From Promethearchaeota archaeon (GTDB taxonomy: Archaea; Asgardarchaeota; Lokiarchaeia; Sigynarchaeales; MK-D1), in contig JAEOUK010000254.1 in NCBI GenBank assembly GCA_016839385.1, positions 1 through 13,760 of the forward strand: 13,760 nt of DNA. The letters run 5' to 3'. This document shows, piece after piece, positions 6,182-13,382 of this stretch (positions within the stretch are counted from its first letter, which is position 1; every line of letters begins with the position of its first letter). Below the pieces are notes generated by a model that was not told where the DNA came from, made no database searches, and saw only the letters and a list, made by a program, of their open reading frames with translations. The translations under genes and the position numbers were made by a program.

Positions 6182-7957
6182 ATGGAAATAACAAAAAAAC
6201 TTAGTAAACGAGAAATTGTTAATAATTTTTTAAGTGCAGGAATCAACATTTCTCCCAAAGCACTTCAACTTCTATCCTTAAAAATTCAAACTATTCAAGA
6301 TTTAGAGATTTTAATTCGAGAAATCTCTTATTTTCCTGATTTCAAACTGCATCTTACTGAAGCAATATTAACTAAAACAAAATTTTTCAAAGGAGAAAAA
6401 TCTAACAAAGAACAGTCATCCTTGACAATAAACGAAGAAGGGACGGATTTAGAAGAAGAATTTCCTGAATCCGCATATGAGGACGAAAATTCATCTAATA
6501 GTACATTGAATAAAGTTAATAATGAGATCAAGGAAGCTAATGAAATTGCTGACGAACTAACTGAGAAACTCCCTCATTCAAAAAAAAAAGTAAGTAATAA
6601 TGATAATGCACCCCAGCTGGATCGAAATGATTTGAACATATCTTCCAGTTTTGGAAGTATGAATAGGTTTAAACCCTTGGCAAAAGAATATGCAGCACAA
6701 GTTGAAATCCTAGAGGATCCAAACACTAATTTATACACAAGTGGATCTTTAGATGATTTTATACTCCAATTTAAGGATCGATATACTCGTTTATCCGAGA
6801 TTTTACTTCAAAATCCAGATGTGAAGAATGTAATTCCTATTAATCAAGCAAAATCCCTCCAAACATCTGAAAATGTGAATATTATCGGCATGGTGGTCGA
6901 TAAAATTCCTTCACGAAGTGGATATGCTATCAAATTTTCAATGGACGATCAAACTGGTGTAATAGATGTAATTGTTAGAAATGACGAGAAAAATGCCACA
7001 ACATATGAAAACATGAATTATTTATTAAAAGATGAAGTCGTATTTGTATCTGGATATTTGAAAGTAGATAACCAGTTTCGAACTCACACTTTTTATGCAA
7101 ATGAGGTAATTTGGCCAGATGTTCCTCTAGGAAATAAATCCATCATCCCTCAATGTCCTGTTTCTTTTGCTTTACTTTCGGATCTTCATATTGGAAGTGA
7201 TATGTTTCTTGAAGATGTTTTCACGCGATTTATTCAATATTTAAAAGGAGAATTAGGTACTTCCAAAGACCAGGAGCAAGCAGGAAAGATTAAATATCTC
7301 ATCGTATGTGGGGATTTGGTAGATGGGATTGGAATATATGCGGATCAAGAGAAAGAACTTAAAATTACAGATATTTATAAGCAATACGAAAAAGCAGCGG
7401 AGCTATTTTCCCAAATCCCTGATTATGTGAAAATTATTTATATTCCAGGAAATCACGAACCCGTCCGTAAAGCTATTCCTCACCCATCTGTCCCTTCCAA
7501 ATATTGTCAACCTTTTTTGGATTTGGGTGTGACTTCATTGGGAGATCCTGGATTGGTTGAACTACATGGAATTAAATTTTTATTATACCATGGAGATGGG
7601 ATAATTGATATGAATAATAATATCCCAGGACTATTACCCACCAAACCAGCAGACACTATGAGAGAGATGTTACGATGCCGTCATTTAAGTCCGACATATG
7701 GGAAAGAATGTACCGAAAAAGCACCTACATCTATCGATTGGCTTACAATCAACCAAGTCCCTCATGTATTTCATACGGGACACATGCATATTAATGATTT
7801 GGGCCATTATCGCAACGTGTTGCTGGTGAACTCTGGTTGTTTTCAAGCACAGACAAGATTCATGAAGAGTTTGGGTATTAATCCTACTCCAGGAAAAGTT
7901 CCAATAATATCAGAGAAATATGGGAAGCTTGACACAATGACATTAACTTTAATGTGA
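6182..7957 (+). CDS. polB: DNA polymerase D small (exonuclease) subunit DP1
   Basis: The 591-residue proofreading subunit of PolD, related to the B subunits of eukaryotic polymerases but with an active phosphoesterase. Order of parts: a small N-terminal helical domain (1-70), an acidic low-complexity linker (71-150), an OB fold (about 225-312, starting NVNIIGMVVDK), then a calcineurin-like 3'-5' exonuclease. All metal motifs are present: SDLHIG (Asp334, His336), CGDLVD (Asp378), PGNHE (Asn424, His425), YHGDG (His470) and TGHMH (His534, His536), so it should be catalytically active. The open frame extends two codons further to a TTG, but ATG at 6182 is preferred because it fits the upstream box and AGGA site. 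An A10 run in the linker (6580-6589) is flanked by stop codons in both shifted frames. The next gene begins 7 nt after the stop. Confidence 0.97.
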   Translation: MEITKKLSKREIVNNFLSAGINISPKALQLLSLKIQTIQDLEILIREISYFPDFKLHLTEAILTKTKFFKGEKSNKEQSSLTINEEGTDLEEEFPESAYEDENSSNSTLNKVNNEIKEANEIADELTEKLPHSKKKVSNNDNAPQLDRNDLNISSSFGSMNRFKPLAKEYAAQVEILEDPNTNLYTSGSLDDFILQFKDRYTRLSEILLQNPDVKNVIPINQAKSLQTSENVNIIGMVVDKIPSRSGYAIKFSMDDQTGVIDVIVRNDEKNATTYENMNYLLKDEVVFVSGYLKVDNQFRTHTFYANEVIWPDVPLGNKSIIPQCPVSFALLSDLHIGSDMFLEDVFTRFIQYLKGELGTSKDQEQAGKIKYLIVCGDLVDGIGIYADQEKELKITDIYKQYEKAAELFSQIPDYVKIIYIPGNHEPVRKAIPHPSVPSKYCQPFLDLGVTSLGDPGLVELHGIKFLLYHGDGIIDMNNNIPGLLPTKPADTMREMLRCRHLSPTYGKECTEKAPTSIDWLTINQVPHVFHTGHMHINDLGHYRNVLLVNSGCFQAQTRFMKSLGINPTPGKVPIISEKYGKLDTMTLTLM

Positions 7958-7964
7958 TGGAAAA

Positions 7965-8666
7965 ATGGAATTAACGGTTTCAGATGAGAATTTGTTATTT
8001 TTTAAACAAATTTGGAAGATATTAGGTATCGAAAGCATCTTAAAAAGTGACCTAATTTATACAATAAGTTATAAATTAAATCTTCCTTACAAGCCAACTA
8101 CTATGGTAAAAAAAATCCGTGAAGCAGTTTCTCAAGGAATTCTGATAGAGAAGGATCAAAAACTTCACTTGAACAAAGATAGTGTAATAGAACTCAACCG
8201 GGAACAAAGAGACTACCACAATAAACAAAAAGATGATCGGAACAAATTTTGGATGCGTATTGAAGATAGTATTGATCCATGGATGAATATTATCGAGGAA
8301 AAAGAAATAAGTAACGACAAAAAATCTTTATCTCTTAACTCAATTATTAGAAAAATTATGACTGATGATGCTATTAAACAAGGTACATCAATCCCTGCTT
8401 CTAAATTTCACCCAAAAATAGAAAACGAATCCGTTATAGGTACGATTGATGACGGAAAGGAAGATATTAAGTTTTTAATTGATGCAAAACACAAAATCAT
8501 AATCCATAATTGTAAAGATTTCAGATCTACTCTTCCAGAAAAGTATTTGTGCAAACATTTTTATCGAATCCTTATGTATATTAAAAAAAAAGACATCCTT
8601 TTTACAAAGAATCTTCTACTTTCTCTGTTAACTAATAAAGAGGAATGGCAATTCAAAGATTCTTAA
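7965..8666 (+). CDS. Uncharacterised protein with possible winged-helix N-terminus and SWIM-like zinc motif, linked to DP1
   Basis: A 233-residue basic protein of unknown function. Residues about 10-70 (helices, then VKKIREAVSQGILIEKDQKLHL) look like a winged helix and recall archaeal DUF2240 proteins, a tentative match. A charged helical stretch (75-120) follows. Near the C-terminus, HNCKDF and then YLCKHFYRIL give His181-x-Cys183-x12-Cys196-x-His198, the pattern of a SWIM zinc finger (CxC...CxH) with His replacing the first Cys. SWIM domains bind DNA or partner proteins, and eukaryotic SWS1/Shu2 uses one in recombination with Rad51 paralogues. The ATG is 7 nt after the DP1 stop, so the two genes are probably co-transcribed, which points to a replication or repair role by context. 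The stop codon overlaps that of purQ on the other strand by 4 nt. The SWIM reading is moderate, the function is inferred. Confidence 0.85.
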   Translation: MELTVSDENLLFFKQIWKILGIESILKSDLIYTISYKLNLPYKPTTMVKKIREAVSQGILIEKDQKLHLNKDSVIELNREQRDYHNKQKDDRNKFWMRIEDSIDPWMNIIEEKEISNDKKSLSLNSIIRKIMTDDAIKQGTSIPASKFHPKIENESVIGTIDDGKEDIKFLIDAKHKIIIHNCKDFRSTLPEKYLCKHFYRILMYIKKKDILFTKNLLLSLLTNKEEWQFKDS

Positions 8667-9433
8667 TATAAGTTCTTTTCCGCGTACTTCACTGCGTTTT
8701 CAAAGACAATTAATCCTGTAGTCTCTGGATTACTTTTCCGTGCCCATTGTGGGTGATGCTGAGGAATAAAATGACACTCTGGATGAGGCATTAATCCAAA
8801 AATTAATCCGGATTCATTACATATTCCCGCTATTCCATCTGTGGAACCATTTGGATTATTCGGATAAGTGTTTGGATCATAAGTTAGTGCGACTAAATTC
8901 TTATCCCACAATTTCTGTAAGATTTCCTTATTTTTTGGAATAAATTGACCCTCTCCATGTCTTACGGGTGCATCTAAACGGGTTTTGAGATTTTGGGTCC
9001 AAACGCATGGACTTTTTGTGTTTGATTTCATACTAACCCAACGAGATTCAAATTGACCAGATTTATTATAGGTTATCGTTACAGACTGAGAGAAATATTC
9101 CCCATCTAACGCTGGTAAAATTCCCATTTTTACCAAAATCTGAAACCCATTACATATACCGATGATCAATTTATCTGCTTCAATAAATTTTTTCAGGTCA
9201 TCTCGTAGATTAAAACGGAATTTGTTTGCGAGAACTTTCCCAGATCCTAAATGATCACCAAAACTAAATCCTCCAGGAACCATCATGATTTGATAATTCT
9301 CAAGGGAATCTTTTCCCGATATAAGATCATTTATATGTATTCTTACAGGTTTTGCTCTAACTAATCTAAATGCTTCTTCGGATTCGTAATCTGTATTGAT
9401 ACCATACCCTGTGACAATCGCAACTCTTACCAT
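8663..9433 (-). CDS. purQ: Phosphoribosylformylglycinamidine synthase, glutaminase subunit PurQ
   Basis: A 256-residue class I glutamine amidotransferase that releases ammonia from glutamine for FGAM synthase, the fourth step of purine synthesis (FGAR + Gln + ATP). It has the nucleophile elbow GICNGFQ (Cys94) and the catalytic pair in PHPE (His217, Glu219); PGGFSFGDHLGSGK (53-66) and RHGEGQF (158-164) are typical of PurQ. A longer frame begins at a TTG at 9448 inside purSL, but ATG at 9433 is chosen: it matches the usual PurQ N-terminus (MVRVAIVTGYG), lies 2 nt after the purSL stop, and has a strong GGAGGA 7 nt upstream. It is clearly the second gene of the purSL-purQ operon. The length is normal and all catalytic residues are present. 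Confidence 0.96.
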   Translation of the reverse strand: MVRVAIVTGYGINTDYESEEAFRLVRAKPVRIHINDLISGKDSLENYQIMMVPGGFSFGDHLGSGKVLANKFRFNLRDDLKKFIEADKLIIGICNGFQILVKMGILPALDGEYFSQSVTITYNKSGQFESRWVSMKSNTKSPCVWTQNLKTRLDAPVRHGEGQFIPKNKEILQKLWDKNLVALTYDPNTYPNNPNGSTDGIAGICNESGLIFGLMPHPECHFIPQHHPQWARKSNPETTGLIVFENAVKYAEKNLY

Positions 9434-9435
9434 TT

Positions 9436-12366
9436 TTATTTCCTCCAAGCAAGAAAATCAAAAGTCTTCTGCCAAGCTTGTTTAAGTTTCGAAATAGGGG
9501 TATTTATAATAACATTTCCCATATTGCTAGTAATTTTGAAGTTTTTTCCTTTAACAACCCCAATTTGAGCAATTGGGGTTCCTTCCATTATAATTTCGAA
9601 TTGTTCTTGATTAACGGGAGAAATTGTTAAGATGATTCTGCTTGCGCTCTCGGAGAAAAGTATATAGTCATCCCGATCCATACTATCCGTTGGGATTTTT
9701 CTCATGTCGATCTCCATTCCTAATCCTCCGCTAAAAGAGGATTCTGCTAAAGATACTCCCAATCCTCCATCTGAACAATCATGAGCTGAATTTATTAATT
9801 CTTGTTGAATCGCCGTGTATAATTTGCGATATCGAGTGAATGCAGATTTAGTATCGACGTGAGGTACAGTTGTACTAATATATCCGAGTTCATCGAAATA
9901 TTCACTACCCCCCATTTCGTTTTTAGTGATCCCTAGGATATATACCAAATCTCCCTCGTTTTTCACTTCCATAGTTATTGCTTTACGAATATCAGGTAAT
10001 TTTCCAACAACACTAAACATAAGAGTCGGAGGAACACTAACTGTATCATTCCCAATTCGATAATCATTACGCATGGAATCCTTTCCTGAGATAAGTGGAA
10101 CCTTATATGCTATTGTAGTGTCATATACAGCTTTATTGGCTCGAACAAGAAGTCCAGTGTATCGAATTTCGTCTTCCTCCGAAAACCCCATAGCCCAACT
10201 AAAGTTATCTAACCCTGCCATATAATCAGGATTTGCCCCAACACACACTGCATTACGGACCGCTTCGTCAATAGAATTAGCTGCCATGGCGTATGTATCT
10301 ACATCTGAATATCTGGGGCAGATGCCATGAGATATACTTAATCCTTCCCACGAGTTATAAACAGGTTTTAACACTGCTGCATCGCTTGGACCATCATTTG
10401 TGACTCCCATGAATGGTTTAATAATGGTGCGTCCTTGAACTTCATGGTCATAACGCCTAACTATCTCTTCTTTGGAACAAACATTTAATCTTCCTAAAAT
10501 CCTGGTTAAAAGTGCGTTATAATCATCTGGTAATGGTACATTCGGTTCTCTTTCTGGTTTTGGTTCCCACTTTCCTTTCATTTTCTTTTGAGGAACACCA
10601 TTATGCAGAAAATCCATTGGAATCTCCCCAATTAGTTTGTTATCGTAGTAAAACTGGAAGATTTTGGAAGTGTTGAACTCCCCTATAACTGTTAATTCAA
10701 CATCGTGTTTAGTTGCAAGTTTCTTTAATTCGTCTAAATATTTAGGATGAACAGCTAAACTCATTCGTTCTTGAGCTTCACTTAGGAGGATTTCCCATGG
10801 TTGCAATCCTGTATATTTTAATGGTGCTTTCTCTAGATCCAATCGAACTCCTGTTTCTTGTCCCATTTCTCCGAAACTCGAGGATAATCCTCCTGCACCA
10901 TTATCCGTTAGCGCGTGCAATAAATCCAGATCTCGCGCTTCTAAGAGAAAGTCGAGCATTTTCTTCTGAACAATTGGAGATCCGATTTGTACGGCAGTAT
11001 TTGGTGAGTTTTCATTAATTTCTAAAGATGAGAATGTTGCTCCATGTATTCCATCAGCCCCTATTCTACCTCCTACCATAATAGCTAAATCTCCAGGAAC
11101 GGGGGCTTTTTCATGGACATATTTACCAGCGATTTTAGTGGGGGCAATTCCTCCTGTTCCACAAAAAACTAAAGGTTTTCCTAAAAATCGTTCATCAAAA
11201 TACAGACTTCCGTTTACAGTTGGAATTCCTGATTGATTTCCTCCATCAATAATACCCTTATGAACACCTTTTAAAACTCTTCTAGGATGAAATAGTCGTG
11301 GAGGAATTTTGCCATCATAGAAGGGAGATCCAAAGCAAAATACATCAGTGTTGAAGATTAGTTGAAATCCTTTTCCAGTACCTGCAGGATCTCTATTACA
11401 TCCAACAATGCCCGTTAATGCCCCACCATAGGGATCCAAGGCGGTTGGGGAATTATGGGTTTCGACTTTCATACTAAAAATGTGATCTTTGTCGAATTGA
11501 ATTACTCCAGCATTATCCTTGAATATCGAAACTAGATATGGAGAATTTATTTTTTCGGTGGAACCACGGATGTAGGTTTTGAAAATTGAATCGATCTGCT
11601 CCTTTTTACCAGGCTCTTCATAATGTATAAGGGCGTTGAAAATTTTATGCTTGCAATGTTCTGACCATGTTTGTGCAAGGCATTCCAGCTCAATATCAGT
11701 TGGATTTGCAGGTAAACCTTTTGATACCCTTTCTGTTGAAGTTTTCTTGTAGTGGGTTTGTATTGCTTTCATCTCTTCCAAATTTAGCGCTAACAAGCGA
11801 TCGTTACTTATTTCCACTAGTTTCTCGTCTGTTACATTAAGATTAACTTCTTCCACATTAGGATTAGTATTGAGAACTACTTTTGGTACAAATGGTGGAA
11901 ATCCTTGATATTCTATTCCGGTTATGATTTCCCACCGTTCAATCAAGGAATTAGCAAGTAAATCTTTGACTATTTTTTCTGCTATTTCTTTACTAACGCC
12001 AAAAAAGAGATATTGTCTTGAATAATGCAATCCAGTTACTTCAATATTAAGGGCATCCTTGATAGCTTCCTTTGAAGTTCTTCCTACATTATCTGTAACT
12101 CCTGGTTTAAAACCGATTTCTACTATGGTTCCATCAAAGGGTTCTGCTAAAGGAGTGTCAATTGTGAAATTTTCAATTATCGGATCAGAGAGGACTTCTC
12201 GAGCGATGAAATCCAGATTAGAAGAGGATAAATCTCCTCCATCTATTGTGTAAACATTAACGGTTAACACTTTCTTTACGCTGATTATCCCTAAATCCGT
12301 AATGATTGCATTTTTAATTCCATCCGCTTCAGAGATTCCAACTTCAATACGATGGATCTCACTCAT
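9436..12366 (-). CDS. purL: Phosphoribosylformylglycinamidine synthase PurS-PurL fusion
   Basis: A 976-residue synthetase subunit that converts FGAR to FGAM with ATP and ammonia from PurQ. Residues about 80-150 match PurS (GFKPGVTDNVGR, then LLANSLIERWEI); residues 3-72 look like a diverged second PurS-like unit (VLSDPIIENFTI). The PurL part follows: WSEHCKH (234-240), the ATP/substrate segment KVETHNSPTALDPYGGA (300-316), TDNGAGGLSSSFGEMG (487-502), SGKDSM (760-765) and HDCSDGGLG (862-870). Small PurL proteins are about 720-760 residues and E. coli-type PurL about 1300 with its own glutaminase, so this is the intermediate PurSL type with a separate PurQ. A frame reaching 12414 starts at TTG and adds an unlikely hydrophobic leader; ATG at 12366 gives MSEIHRIEVG and fits a leaderless transcript. 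The gene order purSL-purQ leaves 2 nt between the genes. Confidence 0.96.
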   Translation of the reverse strand: MSEIHRIEVGISEADGIKNAIITDLGIISVKKVLTVNVYTIDGGDLSSSNLDFIAREVLSDPIIENFTIDTPLAEPFDGTIVEIGFKPGVTDNVGRTSKEAIKDALNIEVTGLHYSRQYLFFGVSKEIAEKIVKDLLANSLIERWEIITGIEYQGFPPFVPKVVLNTNPNVEEVNLNVTDEKLVEISNDRLLALNLEEMKAIQTHYKKTSTERVSKGLPANPTDIELECLAQTWSEHCKHKIFNALIHYEEPGKKEQIDSIFKTYIRGSTEKINSPYLVSIFKDNAGVIQFDKDHIFSMKVETHNSPTALDPYGGALTGIVGCNRDPAGTGKGFQLIFNTDVFCFGSPFYDGKIPPRLFHPRRVLKGVHKGIIDGGNQSGIPTVNGSLYFDERFLGKPLVFCGTGGIAPTKIAGKYVHEKAPVPGDLAIMVGGRIGADGIHGATFSSLEINENSPNTAVQIGSPIVQKKMLDFLLEARDLDLLHALTDNGAGGLSSSFGEMGQETGVRLDLEKAPLKYTGLQPWEILLSEAQERMSLAVHPKYLDELKKLATKHDVELTVIGEFNTSKIFQFYYDNKLIGEIPMDFLHNGVPQKKMKGKWEPKPEREPNVPLPDDYNALLTRILGRLNVCSKEEIVRRYDHEVQGRTIIKPFMGVTNDGPSDAAVLKPVYNSWEGLSISHGICPRYSDVDTYAMAANSIDEAVRNAVCVGANPDYMAGLDNFSWAMGFSEEDEIRYTGLLVRANKAVYDTTIAYKVPLISGKDSMRNDYRIGNDTVSVPPTLMFSVVGKLPDIRKAITMEVKNEGDLVYILGITKNEMGGSEYFDELGYISTTVPHVDTKSAFTRYRKLYTAIQQELINSAHDCSDGGLGVSLAESSFSGGLGMEIDMRKIPTDSMDRDDYILFSESASRIILTISPVNQEQFEIIMEGTPIAQIGVVKGKNFKITSNMGNVIINTPISKLKQAWQKTFDFLAWRK
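9441..9446 (-). promoter_or_regulatory. Ribosome-binding site deciding the purQ start
   Basis: The minus strand reads GGAGGA here, inside the last codons of purSL and 7 nt before the purQ ATG at 9433. It is the best Shine-Dalgarno sequence in the window and argues for the ATG rather than the TTG that overlaps it. It fits coupled translation of the two purine genes. Confidence 0.7.
9556..9580 (-). repeat. Perfect 10-bp inverted repeat (hairpin) inside purSL
   Basis: AACCCCAATT and AATTGGGGTT flank a 5-nt loop, giving a perfect 10-bp stem with four G-C pairs. It lies in the coding region for TPIAQIGVV near the end of purSL, about 125 nt before the purQ start. In the mRNA it could form a stable stem that affects processing, stability or the ratio of PurL to PurQ, or it may be a by-product of codon choice. 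Confidence 0.5.
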
Positions 12367-12386
12367 AAATAGACTAAAGAAAGAAG

Positions 12387-12396
12387 AAATAAAAAG
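12387..12396. promoter_or_regulatory. Shared TATA-like element between purSL and the nitroreductase gene
   Basis: The 55-bp gap between the two divergent starts holds AAATAAAAAG (CTTTTTATTT on the other strand), the only clear TATA-like stretch. Its centre is about 25 nt from the purSL ATG and about 30 nt from the nitroreductase ATG, so both transcripts would be leaderless or nearly so. Neither start has a ribosome-binding site, which agrees. Confidence 0.35.
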
Positions 12397-12421
12397 ACTG
12401 AACCAACAAAACAATTAGTAC

Positions 12422-13282
12422 ATGAACAAATCTTCAATAATTGATGTAATCAAACGACGAAGTTCATGGAGGAGTTATGATGCCAAATCCTCTATTTCTT
12501 CCGAAGTTTTGAATCACTTCAAGGATTATATTAACTTAAGAAACCATATAGGTCCATTTGGAAATATAGCTCGCTTTGAACTTGTGAAAATACCTGAAGA
12601 AGAGAGAACTAAACTAAATTCTGAATATGGTACCTATGGATTCATTAAAGGCGCAGAATTTTTTATTGCTGGGGCAATTCAAAAGAAGGAAATGGCATTA
12701 GAGGACTTTGGATACCTATTTGAACACATCATTTTAAAAGCTACTGAACTTAATCTTGGTACTTGCTGGCTTGGAGGTACATTCAAACGAAGTACAATCG
12801 CTCGAGATATAAGACTGCAAAAGGACGAAATACTCCCTGCGATCTCTCCAATAGGTATACCTGAAAAAAACAGAAGGGTTATAGGAAAAATTATACGTCT
12901 AGCAATTCGGGCGAAAGTTCGTAAACCGTGGAGTGAACTCTTCTTTAATGAACACTTTGTACCATTAAGTCAAAATCTCTTTCAAGACCCTTATCTAACA
13001 GCGCTAGAAATGGTAAGAATTGCTCCATCTGCAAAAAATAAGCAACCGTGGAGAGTAATTTTTGATTCGAACCAAGTAGCTCACTTCTTCATAAGAATTG
13101 ATCCTCGAATTGGACATGTTCAAAATTATCAGCGTTTAGATATAGGGATTGCTATGTGTCATTTCGAATTAACGATGCGTAATTTTGAAAAAGACGGGAA
13201 ATGGGATGTTGTACAGCTGAATAATCAATATAATCCCGACAGATATCATTACGTGGCGAGCTGGATAGAGAAAACTATATGA
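12422..13282 (+). CDS. TM1586-type nitroreductase-like flavoprotein
   Basis: A 286-residue protein resembling the TM1586 branch of the nitroreductase superfamily, flavin-binding proteins in which two nitroreductase-like halves lie in one chain. The N-terminus SIIDVIKRRSSWRSYD (Arg12, Arg13, Arg17) is the usual nitroreductase FMN-phosphate motif; GTCWLGGTF (113-121) is the central nitroreductase signature; the second half carries IAPSAKNKQPWRV (200-212), another flavin/substrate-site motif, and IGIAMCHFEL (241-250). Substrate and electron donor are unknown. The ATG at 12422 has no ribosome site and sits about 30 nt from a TATA-like stretch, consistent with a leaderless transcript. It is divergent from purSL and followed by a T-rich stretch 42 nt after its stop. 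There is no obvious link to purine synthesis. Confidence 0.82.
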   Translation: MNKSSIIDVIKRRSSWRSYDAKSSISSEVLNHFKDYINLRNHIGPFGNIARFELVKIPEEERTKLNSEYGTYGFIKGAEFFIAGAIQKKEMALEDFGYLFEHIILKATELNLGTCWLGGTFKRSTIARDIRLQKDEILPAISPIGIPEKNRRVIGKIIRLAIRAKVRKPWSELFFNEHFVPLSQNLFQDPYLTALEMVRIAPSAKNKQPWRVIFDSNQVAHFFIRIDPRIGHVQNYQRLDIGIAMCHFELTMRNFEKDGKWDVVQLNNQYNPDRYHYVASWIEKTI

Positions 13283-13324
13283 GTGAAAAATTTGGATCAA
13301 ATATGCTAAATCTCGTCCTTGAAA

Positions 13325-13331
13325 TTTTTTT
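13325..13331 (+). terminator. T-rich terminator candidate after the nitroreductase gene
   Basis: A run of seven T lies 42 nt after the stop codon, in the 100-bp gap before the membrane protein gene. Archaeal termination commonly uses such T tracts without a hairpin, and no stem is visible here. Confidence 0.4.
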
Positions 13332-13340
13332 AGTATAAAC
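13331..13340 (+). promoter_or_regulatory. TATA-like box for the membrane protein gene
   Basis: TAGTATAAAC lies about 47 nt before the ATG at 13383, giving an expected leader of about 20 nt. It directly abuts the T tract. A second AT-rich stretch near 13358-13366 is too close to the ATG for a normal TATA box. Confidence 0.3.
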
Positions 13341-13382
13341 CCAGATGTATTAAGATCATAAAATAACTTAGATGAAAAACAA

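Noticed and set aside
9434..9448. TTG start for PurQ overlapping purSL
   Set aside because: The codons include the Shine-Dalgarno GGAGGA itself; the ATG at 9433 matches the usual PurQ N-terminus.
12367..12414. TTG start for PurSL with a hydrophobic 16-residue leader resembling a signal peptide
   Set aside because: PurL is cytoplasmic, the leader is encoded by the AT-rich promoter gap, and the ATG at 12366 gives the expected PurS-like beginning.
13060..13075. GATTCGAACC resembling a tRNA T-loop
   Set aside because: It lies within nitroreductase codons and no acceptor or anticodon stem could be paired around it.
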